From Rhexocercosporidium sp. MPI-PUGE-AT-0058 (Eukaryota; Ascomycota; Leotiomycetes; Helotiales), in NCBI GenBank assembly GCA_020746875.1, contig JAGTJL010000002.1, positions 1,178,001 to 1,242,000 of the forward strand: a stretch of DNA of 64,000 nucleotides, written 5' to 3'. Shown here in pieces: positions 1 through 10,944 of the stretch; within the stretch, counting starts at the first letter, position 1, and every line of letters begins with the position of its first letter. A program made the translations under genes and the position numbers. Below the pieces are notes generated by a model. The model made no database searches. It saw nothing but the letters and a program-made list of their open reading frames with translations, and was not told the DNA's origin.

Positions 1-620
1 CCCCCTCCTGTGCACAAAATATCTTGATCTGGTATCTCGGTTCTGCAAGGGAAGATGAAGAAAGGCGCCATACCGCAGTATGACCAGAAATTTTGCTCCT
101 GTGCCTCTGTCTCTTGTGTCTCTAGCTCGAGGCTGAGAAGTTGCTGTTTCAGCTTTGACTGGAAAGGGAGCTGGAGACTTCGTTTATGGGACGGGACGTT
201 GCTATTCCCTTTCCCAATTCCATTTCCAGCTTCTTTCCCATCTCTATCCAACACAGAACTCCGCGTATAGTGCCCTTCCCTCTTCTGTTCTCCTAGTGCC
301 CCAAGGGGTGTAAAAATTGAATCCAACAACGTCCCTGGTATATTGAAGATATACTTGACGAAGATGACCGGAGGGAGTTTGCCGAGGGGAGAGATTGAAG
401 GAGACGTTGTCCAGTCGCAGGGGTAGAGGTAGAGGAGGGGGAGACCGCAGAGTTTTTGGGTCGGGTTTTGGGTGGGTTGTGGAGTGGGGTGGTGGAGGGT
501 TTGTTGTGTTAGTGGGAGGTTTGGTGTTGGGAGGGGGCGGGCGGCGGTGAAGATCTTGTTGTTTGACTGGAAGGAGGATGAGGCTAAGAGGAAGAGAAAC
601 GGGAGGATCTTTCGGACCAT
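1..620 (-). CDS. Secreted protein, 5' part only (runs off the window)
   Basis: An open frame runs from the ATG at 620 to the window edge without a stop (206 codons, 3' end missing). The N-terminus reads MVRKILPFLFLLASSSF, a basic start followed by a hydrophobic core, which looks like a secretion signal. A Pro/Thr/Gln-rich low-complexity stretch follows (about residues 25-50), then a more ordered part with a few cysteines. I do not recognise the family. Other frames here are also open because of base skew, but only this one gives a signal peptide and stays open to the edge. The function is unknown and the signal peptide is inferred from composition. Confidence 0.5.
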   Translation of the reverse strand, partial: MVRKILPFLFLLASSSFQSNNKIFTAARPLPTPNLPLTQQTLHHPTPQPTQNPTQKLCGLPLLYLYPCDWTTSPSISPLGKLPPVIFVKYIFNIPGTLLDSIFTPLGALGEQKREGHYTRSSVLDRDGKEAGNGIGKGNSNVPSHKRSLQLPFQSKLKQQLLSLELETQETEAQEQNFWSYCGMAPFFIFPCRTEIPDQDILCTGG

Positions 621-1416
621 TGCTTAGGTTTGAGATTTGAGGTTTGAGTAGGTCGTTTCGGTCTTGGTTGGTGTAAGGACGTTGATAAAGATGAGAATGA
701 GTACGAGAGTAAGCTTGAGCGCGAGGACAAAGGACGGAGTCAACAGTCAACAAGCCAGTGACTCGAAGCGAGATGCGGATCCAGAAGCACGGGAATCACA
801 GATCCAAGAACTGGATGGTGTGCGATTATTCCTCGTTCAATTGCGGTAATTGAACGTTCAAAGTCGGCTTCTTGATGAGCAATGGAAGTGGCGATGAAGG
901 AAGGTAGCGGTTATGTTGGTATGCTGTTCCGAAATTGTGTCCTCTTGCTTAGATTTGAAGTCCAGGTCACTCTCCCAATCCAGTGCCCGGATGTAATTAC
1001 TACACTCTAAGGACATGTCCAGTGATTGTAACAAGTACTGTGATTGTACCAAGCAGATGACTGACGTACCTGCAAAATGACCCGAATGACTCCAGTCCTT
1101 CAAACTTCCAATTCCCGCACAAGCCGAAGTGAATTGTCGGGGATCGAAAGGGGTAAACAGTCAAGTGCCATATTTCGGAAGATCAAATACCCAGTGAATG
1201 GACCAAATATTGCTAACCAGCTCGCAAGTAAAAGAGGCAAGAAATGTAAATGTCTGATCAGAGAACAAAGAAGCTAAATCAACATGTCAATCCGAAAGGG
1301 CAAAGTAAATGCAAAAGTGGCACTGTAACACATCTCAAAGTGTCCAACACATCATATCCAAGATTCCGATCTTTCAGATCTACTCATCTAAGCTCGTACT
1401 CGTCTCATTTACTCGT
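621..1416. other. Intergenic
   Basis: The 796 bp between the start of the secreted-protein gene and the end of the FMO gene hold only short frames without recognisable protein signal. The region upstream of 620 presumably carries the promoter of the secreted-protein gene, but no clear element was seen. Confidence 0.5.
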
Positions 1417-4075
1417 TCAAATCGACGTAGGTCGAGTATATACGTTCCGAATCGTGTAATCCTTTTGCGGCCCCTTAACTGTGTATTCCGAGGTCCAGCT
1501 CTCGAGCGTAGCGCCGCTGAAGTAGAACTCGTAGGACACGTCGTACATATCCTCGATGCCTATTCAGTCTGAGTGTCAGTAGTCTCGAAGGAAATGTATT
1601 CTCACTTTCTAACTAATCTGGCCTACATCGAGTAACAAAACACGAAGAAATACTCACATAAGTGGCTACTAACTGCCCTCCACGGCTCCCCCGCCCTCTT
1701 ACCACTCCCACTCCCACCTCCACCTCCACTCCCAGGCACCCTAAACTCAACCCTATGAAAGAAATAATCTGCCGTCAGATAATCCTGCTTCGCGAACCAG
1801 AGATCGATACAGTCCGCCTCCTCGAAATACCTGTATACATAACTACGTTTCGCGTTCATGGTTGCGCCGAACGAGGTCAGGAATTGCCCTTCTTCGAAAT
1901 AGAGATATTCGAGATTGGCGGAAGGCGTCGTGGGAGGTTTGGAGCAAGTTGGGCCGGAGGAGGATGGGAGGGGTGTAGTTGAGGGCAGTGCTTGGTTTGA
2001 GGAGGTTGAGGTAGAGGTAGATCTTGGGGGTGGCTTGGCTTGGGCGTCGGTTGGATTACGCGGGAGGAGAGATGCAGTGCCAGTTAATGTGCCAGATGGG
2101 AAAGTAGCGATACGAGATGTGATTGTACGGTTCAGCGTCCAGATGCCTTGCAGTCCTCTAAAAACAGCGCGAGGAACGAATTTCGCTTTCTGAGATGAGG
2201 CGTGGAAAGTGGAGTAGTGTTCGCCGAGGGCGAGTTTGACTTCCATGTTTTGCGTTGGGGTGATGGATGGGTAGGTATACCGGTAGGGAGTGATGATTCC
2301 GGACCTTGCTCCTGGAGGTGAAGACGAAGGTTCGTAGCGTTGGATATCTGGTAATGGGTATCAGCGTGAACCTTTCTGTCCTGAATGGCTTGCTGGCATG
2401 TTATACGAGCATACACACCTAAAATCTCAGCAAACGACTCCATCAGATACGCATAGTCTCCCATTGGAAACTGTGCTCTCCTTGGATCCTTCCTAAGTTT
2501 CATCATCGTCTGCATAGTCGTATCTTCATCAAAAGCCCTCTTAGCCTTCTCATCACCGCTCCAGAGCTTTGCTAGGAATCTAGCTTGCATCTCCATCACG
2601 CCCCAGTAGGGACTTCTGTAAAATCCTACGAAGCCAAGTGAGGGGATCTTTTTACTGATCGTGGTATGCACATTCAAGGCGAGTGGGAAACCATCATCTG
2701 TTGCGTCAAAATCCAACTTTTCGAGAACATCAGCGGGGAGGAAATCGATGGAGGGAGAAGCGTCGAAACCGGTTGCACAGACGATGGCTGCTACGTCTGT
2801 GATAGTTTCGATATCTCCAGAGGCGTTTGAAAAGGTGATGGAATCACCTGAAGCTTCAACCATGCGTCCAGTGATCACATCGATTTTCTTGTGTCGTACA
2901 AACTCCGTGTACTGATCACTGCACGCTAGCAAAGGAGGTTCCGTCTTCGTCTCTCCCTCGACTCCCAAGGCAGATCCGAATTCCGTCTGTTTGGTCCCGG
3001 TATGAGTCTCCATGAACCCGTGCGTGAGAGCAGCTGCATCAGTCGTGATATGTCCAGAAGTATTCTGCACAGTGCCTTCAGGTCGCCAGCCAATATTATA
3101 GCTCACCAAATCTAGTGGGAGGAAATTAGGAGAGCGGTTCTTCTCCTATACTCAAGTCAACACCGGATCTCAACCGAAGAGACACTCATTGGGAACAATG
3201 GATATACCTTCACACCATCCCTCTCCATAACCGGATCCGCAGGAACGAAAAGCGGCATAACCCAAACCGGTTTCTGCACCAAATGCGTAACGACATACCT
3301 CTCCACATCCTCAATAGAAGTATCCCCAGGCGTATTAGCAGCAGAGGAGATCTGCATCGCAATCGCCGCCGCCGTCTCAACACCCGACATCTGCCCTCCT
3401 ACAACGACGATCTTCCTGCCCTTCCCAACCGCCTTCCCATCAGCACTTGTGATCAAGGTCTTGATCTCTCGGATCTGAGAACTATGCGCGACAGGGGCAG
3501 TTCCGTTCTCAAGCCCTGATGGCATCTTAGCTTTGCCAAAGAATCCAGTTGCGATGATCACGTAGTCGAACTGTAATTCATCCTCTCCTTCTTCTCCTTC
3601 ACGCTTCACCCATATTTTCCACCCCTCCTCTTCTTCGGCATTCACCCTCTCCACCCTCCCAACCCTCCATCCAAGTCTAACCTCCCACTCCCCACCATAC
3701 CTCTCAACATACCTCTTCAAATACCCTCCCACCATCCACGCCTTCGGGAAGAGCGGCTCATCAGCACCCCACGCCAAATCACTAAAGCAGACCGTGTGCC
3801 GACTCTGGTTCGTGCACATATCTGGGTTGACGAGTCCGTCATCTTGGGTTGATAGGGGCCAGAGACCGCCGATGCGGGGTTTGGTGTCAAAGATGGTGAT
3901 GTGGAAATTTTGATTTGGAGTTGAGGTGAGTGTTTTGGCGGCGACGAGACCTGAGGGGCCGGCACCTGGAGGGGGTGTTAGGATGGTGTTGATTTATTAC
4001 TTTAGCAGGTAGGAGAGGAGTAAGATGGGAAGGCGAGGGAGGGTGATTACCAATTATACACACTCGTTTTGCCAT
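1417..4075 (-). CDS. Flavin-containing monooxygenase with C-terminal DUF6314-like domain
   Basis: Five exons (4075-4051, 3965-3186, 3111-2419, 2347-1658, 1559-1417) close in frame to about 776 aa. Exon 1 and exon 2 together build the FAD-binding GAGPSG (residues 9-14) across the first intron. Next come the FMO-type FFGK...HSS segment, a second dinucleotide fold with GGQMSG for NADPH, and the ATGF motif (CATGFDAS). After about residue 510 the protein changes family: GIWTLNRTI, GTASLLPR, YFEEG and the terminal YTVKGPQKDY are hallmarks of fungal DUF6314 domains. Family knowledge: FMOs oxygenate soft nucleophiles (N, S) or act as Baeyer-Villiger-type enzymes, while the role of DUF6314 is unknown. 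The adjacent co-oriented MFS gene could move its substrate (inference). An alternative in-frame ATG lies at 4099. Confidence 0.85.
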
Positions 4076-4696
4076 CGTGGACGTATACCTCCTCGACACG
4101 AGATGGAAGGCCGTTGAGAGGAAAGCCAGATTTGAACGCTAGAAATGAGATGGGGTTTTGGAATTTTATTCAGGGCATCATAGTTGTGCCTAGAGCTGGG
4201 TTTTAAGAACTTTGGAGTAATTGTAAGCGATCGACTCTGACTACTTGTGTGGAGGAGTTAAGACAGTGGATTGGACTGGATGAGATGAGATGGTTTGGGT
4301 TGGCGTTGAGCTGAGCTGAGCTGGCTGGCTGTTTGGCGAGGTGCAGGTGAGATTTTGAGCTTGTCACGTGCTCTTCTTCAAGAGTGGACATGTACCCCCT
4401 TTTCGAGGCAGGAGTCAAGCGAGGCGACTGTTGGCGTACAACTCGAGCTGAAAATGTTCGAGCGAGCTTCGAAATATCACTAGTCATTTGCTTACGTCTC
4501 AGAAAGGTTGGAGAGGCGACAAGGATTTCCATTTATCTCATTCTCCGTCGCACATCGTATCCGTCAATGCTTAGCAAGCTAGAGACCACTCTAGAGTCTA
4601 ATCTGAAGAACAGGTAATCAACTGCAATCCCAAGTCTCTGCTTCATTAGAAAGGCGAGCAAAAGCGCTGATCGTACAAGCAACCCCATATCTCCTC
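4076..4696. promoter_or_regulatory. Intergenic, upstream of the FMO gene
   Basis: These 621 bp separate the FMO start from the end of the MFS transporter gene and must include the FMO promoter and the MFS 3' region. No gene and no clear named element was seen. Confidence 0.4.
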
Positions 4697-6723
4697 TCAA
4701 AGAGTGTACAAGAAATCCGGACGCATATCACCCAACTTCTCCGCCTCACGCTCACTCATACCCTCAACCCAATGATCTCTCTTACCCGCCAATCTTGCCT
4801 TATTCTCTCTCGCAAGCAAGAATCTCAACAAGACACTACCGCCAAGCAGACAGACGATCATGTATGCCAGGACAGTGGAGTGACCGGATACGTATGGTAC
4901 ATTTTGATAGATGTTCGACGAGACGATACCATTGAGGTTTCCCCATCCTATAACGAAACCGAGGACCACACCTCGCTTGTACACGCCTTCGATGTTGTTT
5001 GAGACCCAGGAGATGGTGTTTGCGATACATGGGTAGATACCGAGAGCGCCTAGGAAGGTGCCGGCATACTTGACGTGTGCGTCGTCGCTACCAAGCAACA
5101 TTGAGAATCCGACAATGCCTATGAAAGCGACAGCTATATTGCAGAGTCCACGCTGATGTGTACGATCGGCGATGAATCCAATGAGGACCGTGAGGCAGGC
5201 TGCGAGGGCATATGGTGGTACACTAAGCAACTGAGCCGTGGTGCTACTGTATCCCATCTGCTTGATGATACTTGGCAAGAATAGAGAGAAGGCATAGAGC
5301 GGCATGTCGCAGCCCATGTAGATGACCATACCAAGCCACATCTTGTAGTCTTTGAGAGCCATAATGACGTACTTCATCTTGAACTCTTCGTGTTCGGCTG
5401 AGCTCTGCTTGTCCATCTTCAAGCGGCGGATGACGCGGGCGCGGTCTTGCTCCGAAAGGAATTTGGCTTCGTCGGGAAAGTCGTGGACGCACCAGAAGGA
5501 GAGGAAGCCGAAGACTACAGTGACAATTCCTTCGAGGATGAAGATCCATGCCCAACCTGGTCGGCCACCTAAGCCGTCCATCTTGACAATTGCGGCTGCG
5601 AGGAGACCACCGAATGAACCAGAAACAGCTGCGGCGGAGAAGAAGATTGCGGCGCGAATGCCGAATTCAGAGCGTCTATACCAACAAGAGAGGTAATAAT
5701 TGATACCTGGGAACAGGCCAGCTTCTGCGAGACCGAGGAACCACTGTTTCAGGCATGTTAGTTGGGTTGATGAAGGCAACAGAGGCAAACGTACACGAGC
5801 TGCCATGAGACCAGACCAATTTTCTACAAATCCCATGAAGGTCATGCACAGTCCCCAAATGACCATAATGATCGGAATGAAGACAGAAGGGCGAAGGCGC
5901 TTGAGGAGGATGTTGGTCAAGGGTCTGGCAGAGTCAGTTCTTGCTCCATTCTGTTCATCCAACTTCAAGTTCCACTCAATTTGACCCTTTGATGTGTTGG
6001 ACCAGAGACTTACTCAAAGACGGAGTATGAGACGAAGAATATGGAGAGGGAAGCATTGTATCGTCCCCTTGTCATGGGTCCATTCTTATCACCGAGACTG
6101 GCTTGCAGACCGTCGATTTTGGCATTACCGATGTTGGTACGATCGAGGAAGGCAAGGAGGTAGAGAATGCAGAGCTGGGAGTAGAATTAGCATGACTTCC
6201 TTAAGCATGAAGCATTTGGGGCATCTGGAAAGAATTCCTGTTCGTCCAAAATTTGCGCATGCCACAATTCCAGGTTGGGTGAGATGTGACTTCAGTGTAA
6301 ATGTACCCCACGTTGTTGGTCCCACACCCCAGAGCTCCCAAGTATTTGCGCCGTGAATACCTTCACCAAGATATGCGATAGAAAATAATAAGAAAGGGAC
6401 CAACTAACCCAAGGAATCAGAGTAAAATCCAGCTTCCAAAGCAACTTGCGATCCTAAAACACCAAACAGATCAGCCTTCAATGCCCAGATACCAATCCTG
6501 ACCGCACTCCCAATTCTTTGCGCCACCAATTCCTTTCCCCACTTTCCACCCGGGTCTTGGAAAAGCTTACCACCGCCTTCTTCTCCTCGGCACTCAGATG
6601 CGCATCCGGATCAGGAGGCAATGCATATTGACTACTGATCTGAGCATCCTCGAGTTCACCTCCTGCTCCAACTCCACCAAGCTTCTCGTCGCTGCTGCTC
6701 TGGGTTTTGGTTTCGCTGTTCAT
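4697..6723 (-). CDS. MFS transporter, anion:cation symporter (Dal5/Tna1-like) family
   Basis: Five exons (6723-6571, 6453-6409, 6174-6014, 5924-5795, 5743-4697) give 511 aa. The protein has a hydrophilic N-tail, then RKLLWKLDFTLIPW, LAFLDRTNIGNA and the loop GLAEAGLFPGINYYLSCWYRR, all typical of the ACS/allantoate-permease-like family of 12-helix plasma-membrane carriers. Later hydrophobic segments and a cytosolic C-tail complete the usual length (about 500 aa). Known members carry small organic anions and vitamins such as nicotinate, allantoate or pantothenate. The substrate here cannot be read from sequence. The second donor is GTTAGT, a little off consensus. The gene points the same way as the FMO gene downstream. 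Confidence 0.88.
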
Positions 6724-7956
6724 CTTTACGATTGTTTCGGTGTTGTCTGCATGCGTGCAGATACGGAGCGTGCGGTTGCTGACTCGAGGTATGGTCCCTA
6801 GGAGTTCTTTCAATTGGACGCGCTGCGTGCTGCGCGTAGTTGAGAATCTCGAAAGGAAAGAAAGTTTATGCGTGGGCGAAGAGCAAAGAGAGAAGAGGGT
6901 GGTGGTTCTCGAGTTATGAAATAAACTAGCTGTGACGCGCCGGCAACGAGAGGGCGATTGGGGGTGGCCGCTTGTCAATACTGTACGAAGTGTACATTCA
7001 CCTACCGAAGGTGGTCAAGACTAGCTTGTATTGCGGAAGCAGGTATCCAGGATCCTGGGAATGCTTTGGCTGGAACAATGGAAGATTTTACCTTTTCAAG
7101 AGGAACTGGGGACTTTAGAATTTTTGATTGGTTGGCGGGGTATGACAGAGAGAGGTGAGATGTTGTGGATGCGGGAGGGAACTTAGGATTGAGTTCATCA
7201 TGGCAACGGGTATCTGCAGTACTACTTTAATTGCATAGCGCTTTGTGTGTTCAGCTGTTATTTTCATTCCAACTTCTATTCCTGGTCGTATAGATTCTCC
7301 AACCTTTCGAGCAAATCCTCATCTCAATAATCAAGCCCGCCAAAGAAGGCTTCTCGGGAAAGGTAAGACGCCAAGAATGGATCGACATCTCCATGACATC
7401 TGCACCACGAGCCATATCCTTAACCCCGCACCCGCTTCCCAATGGGACGCCGCACCCGTCATTCTCTGAGCTTCGTGACCTCTTCTACTTTACTTGACGC
7501 CAGGGGGAAAGCCGTTCTTACTGTACATACTTTTGCCCCTGTGCGGAGATGAAGATACCGAGTTCAATCCGGATTACAAAACATTGAAAACCGGGTGGAA
7601 TCTGGGGAGAAACGGGATGGGATCCATAGCGGGGTAGCGAGCGAAACGAGGAAATATAAGCAAACCTCGAACACGTTCACCATACAGATGATTTCGGAGA
7701 TAAATCTACGCTCCGGATTTCGAGCTGTTATCTGGCGGCGTTCCATTATTACTAATCCGGCCTACAGAAAGGATATCAGATATCAGAATCCAGACTTCAT
7801 CTAGCACTAGAACATCCGACCATTCTCGTCCCCTTCGGCACCTTGCATGTCCTTCCTACATCTAGAAGAGAACATACATCGATTCCATACATACCATCCA
7901 TACAAGCTATCTTCGACTCAGCTTCTAACACGGCTACCCACATCTCATTGCACTAC
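6724..7956. other. Intergenic
   Basis: These 1.2 kb lie upstream of the MFS gene and downstream of the GTPase-like gene. Only short frames without family signal are present. Confidence 0.5.
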
Positions 7957-8769
7957 CTATCTCCGTAGAATTCTCTCCAAAATACCTGCCGCAGTACCTA
8001 CTATTTTCCCAGTCACAGAAACCTCCTTCCCAATCCTCTCAACATCAGCCCGCCTTCTCCTCCTTTCCCTAACCCCGCGTACAAGAGTATCAATAAAAGC
8101 ATCAACCCCCTCACAACCACTCTCAACCTCAACCTCAGCAAACTCACACCCCCACTCCCTCGCCAACTCTCTCCCTTCCTCCTCACTTACAATCCTAAGA
8201 TCCTCTCTATCCCTCTGACAACCTAGCACCATCATCACCCCACCCTCGCCGTCTCCCTCGCTGTCTTGAATAACCCCCCTCACCAACCCCCCCAACCTCT
8301 TGACCCCCTCAAGCGGTAGCTGCAGTGCCGTATTTTCTTTCCGATCACGATGAACCGGATGCCACCTCAACCCACAAACACTATAACACACCACCACCAC
8401 ATCCGCAAACCCAACTTCCTTCACCACATCCCCATTCCCATCACTTCCACTCTCTTCACGGGGTTCGGCTTCGACGAGCTCGATTATACAAGGGTGGGAG
8501 TAGACGAGGCGTTGGGTGCGGAGACGAGAAAGGAGTGGCGTGGTGGTGGATGGGGGAGGGAAGGTGTTGAATATGAACTTTGAGGGGGTTTTAGTGGTGT
8601 ATTGGGAAGAGTGTATACTGCGAGAATGCTGTGGGAGATGTAAGGTACGTACCCGTGTTATCAGCGCCGTCTTGCCAGATCCGTTTTCTCCTATCAGGAC
8701 AATGCGGCAGAAATCTGGCCGTTGGCCAATAACTTGCTCTTCATTCTGGCCGGAAGATGGGAAGGACAT
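7957..8769 (-). CDS. Divergent Ras-like small GTPase domain protein
   Basis: A single open frame of 270 aa starts at the ATG at 8769. RIVLIGENGSGKTALI (residues about 22-37) is a canonical G1/P-loop at the usual place for a Ras-type protein. The following hydrophobic strand VGFADVVVVCYSV matches the strand before the NKxD loop. The NKxD box itself is replaced by GCQRDRED, and no DxxG switch II is visible. The C-terminus is Arg-rich without a CaaX box. A possible intron of 24 bp near 8650 is too short to be real, so I keep the gene intronless. Binding of GTP by the P-loop is likely; hydrolysis and signalling are uncertain. The cysteine-poor tail argues against prenylation. Confidence 0.6.
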   Translation of the reverse strand: MSFPSSGQNEEQVIGQRPDFCRIVLIGENGSGKTALITRVRTLHLPQHSRSIHSSQYTTKTPSKFIFNTFPPPSTTTPLLSRLRTQRLVYSHPCIIELVEAEPREESGSDGNGDVVKEVGFADVVVVCYSVCGLRWHPVHRDRKENTALQLPLEGVKRLGGLVRGVIQDSEGDGEGGVMMVLGCQRDREDLRIVSEEEGRELAREWGCEFAEVEVESGCEGVDAFIDTLVRGVRERRRRRADVERIGKEVSVTGKIVGTAAGILERILRR

Positions 8770-9888
8770 CTTTCAATTCAATGTCTCCTCGCTTTATGGG
8801 ATGAGAACTCAAGGCAGCATTTTTTAACGCAATGTATGAAATTTACTCGCTCGTCACATGTCGATGTTATGTTTTGTACAAAGGAGGAGTTGAGGAGATG
8901 TCCAGGTAAGCTTTCTGTCTTGCTGCAGCCCGCACTGTAGAGGACTAGCGCGGCACAGCATAGCATTGAAGTCTACAACACTTATCTCCGCACAAATTAA
9001 GTATTGTAAAGAATCAAAGTGTTTTCATTCTCACGCTATTAAACTCTCAACGTCTCGATGCTCTAATTCTCGACTCGTACGTTCGCGGAAGAGGAACTAA
9101 CTCATCCAACATAGCGGAACCCGTATTAGGGAACTTGCAGCAGGTGGCATTCAACGTTCAGGCAGGGAGGAAGAGAAGGAACGATGTCCTCTCTGCAGGT
9201 AGCCGTTGGAAAGAGATGAGAAACCTACTTGAAATATCGTCCTTTGGTGTTTGGAGTTCGGAATGTCAGTTGAAAATCCACATGAGGGTTCAGAACGTTA
9301 GAAAGTGGATCAGAATCGAGGTTGGAAGTTAGTGAGTGAGGTTTAGCGATCGAAGCTCTATAATTGTAGCGTCTGCGGCCCCGTAGGTTTGGATGGGAAC
9401 GCTAATTTCCAGCGAGCAACACCTCTGGCAAAAGCGAGAACGACATCTCAGAAGGTTGGTCACGAGTTTCTGTCGATGTTCTCTACTTTTATTGCTGAGA
9501 GCAGTCTTGAATTCCGAACTAGCTTTTGCACATTCTGAAATTATAATCACAAACTCTTTTATCAGCTCATCGGTCTGGTGCACTACAACCAGCCGAGGTC
9601 TTGGGCCTGATTAGTATTCGAGATCGAATAGCCGAGCCATCGACAACCTCACTTCATTTCACAATTCATTCCTATGTAATCTCAAACCCATGGGTTCCTG
9701 TGAAAAGGAATACCATCTAACTCTTAGTTGGCAAACTCCCGTGTAAATATCCCACCACATCCTCTCATACAATTCTCCACATTCAAACATCTAAACATCT
9801 ATCCCAGCATTACTCAACCCCGCCTTGTCAAACCTCAACTTCATCAACAAAACCCACCTGACATATCCTATCCCATCTCACCACCACG
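8770..9888. other. Intergenic
   Basis: The 1.1 kb between the divergently transcribed GTPase-like gene and the SDR gene must include both promoters. No conserved gene is seen. Confidence 0.45.
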
Positions 9889-10677
9889 ATGTCCCACAAC
9901 CCTCAAAACCTCCCCGTGCTCGCAGTCGTCGGCGCCGGCCCCGGCATAGGCGAAGCCGTCGCCCGAAAGTTCGTCTCAGAAGGCTTCACTGTCGCACTCC
10001 TCGCCCGCACCGAACCCAAACTCCGCGAAATGGTCTCCGGAATAACATCCACCTACGGCCCCCACACAGCAAAATACTATATCACAGACCTGCGCATCGA
10101 ATTCGACGTCCTCGCCACCTTCGCATCCATTAAGCAAGACCTAGGGCCCGTAAACGTACTCGTCTACAACGCCGGCGCGCGCCGCGTGAACGGCCGTCCG
10201 ATCCTCGACACCAGCAGCGAAGAATTCGAGAACTTCACCAAGATCAACCTATTCGGTGCTTTCTGGTCGGTCAAGTGCGTGTTGCCTGATATGTTGGCCG
10301 CTGGGAAAGGGACTGTGATTTTCACGGGCGCGACGGGGAGTTTGAGGGGGAGTCCGGGGCTGTCGAGTTTCTCGCCGGGGAAGTTCGGGTTGAGGAGTTT
10401 GGCGCAGATTGTTACGAGGGAGTATCAGGAGAGGGGGATTCATGCTGCGCATCTGGTGATTGATGGGCCAGTGGATGGGAAGTTGATTGGGGAGTGGACG
10501 AGGAGGAAGTGGGAGAGGGAGGGGGAGAGGGAGAAGTTGGCGGAGGTGGAGAGTAGGATTATGCAGCCGGGGGATTTGGCGGGGATTTATTGGTTTTTGC
10601 ATACGCAGCCTAGAAGTGCGTGGACGCAGGAGCTGGATGTTAGGGCGCAGAAGGAGAGTATGTTTTCGAAGTTGTGA
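9889..10677 (+). CDS. Short-chain dehydrogenase/reductase with C-terminal SKL (peroxisomal)
   Basis: This intronless gene encodes 262 aa, the usual SDR length. VVGAGPGIGEAVA (about residues 13-25) is the glycine-rich NAD(P) loop, and YNAG is the structural NAG motif. The active-site region reads FSPGKFGLR, so the usual YxxxK tyrosine is Phe while Lys is kept. I recall related bacterial and fungal SDRs with an F/A-S-x-K variant, so this may be a family trait rather than decay. The last residues MFSKL are a canonical PTS1, predicting import into the peroxisome matrix. The next two genes carry the same tag. The first half prefers C-ending codons and the second half G-ending codons. The likely role is a reductase or dehydrogenase step on a CoA-linked or aromatic substrate (inference). 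Confidence 0.88.
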   Translation: MSHNPQNLPVLAVVGAGPGIGEAVARKFVSEGFTVALLARTEPKLREMVSGITSTYGPHTAKYYITDLRIEFDVLATFASIKQDLGPVNVLVYNAGARRVNGRPILDTSSEEFENFTKINLFGAFWSVKCVLPDMLAAGKGTVIFTGATGSLRGSPGLSSFSPGKFGLRSLAQIVTREYQERGIHAAHLVIDGPVDGKLIGEWTRRKWEREGEREKLAEVESRIMQPGDLAGIYWFLHTQPRSAWTQELDVRAQKESMFSKL

Positions 10678-10944
10678 TGGGGGTGGAAAGAAGTCGAGCT
10701 GTTGGCTAATTACATTAAGAAAATTTGTAAAAATTCGCACGTACAGAAGACCTCTATTTGTTCTTCGTCAAGAGGCTCGCCTAATTTTAGTTTTGTGTCA
10801 AATCTCGTTCTCACGGGTTGGTGTTATGGCAAGTTCTTAATGTCAGGAAACACTTAAGCAGTTGCATCTGAGTGAAATACAATTCTTGAATCCACTTATA
10901 TACAAAGCGATGCCTCACACCACCCCACCTCAACAAGGCACCGC

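Noticed and set aside
244..753. 169-codon frame on the minus strand overlapping the secreted-protein gene
   Set aside because: Pro-rich shadow frame; the frame starting at 620 has a signal peptide and stays open to the window edge.
8651..8674. Possible 24-bp intron in the GTPase-like gene
   Set aside because: Too short for a spliceosomal intron in fungi; the frame is open without removing it.
10249..10740. 163-codon frame opposite the SDR gene
   Set aside because: Antisense shadow caused by G-ending codons in the SDR; Pro/Arg/Leu-rich with no family signal.
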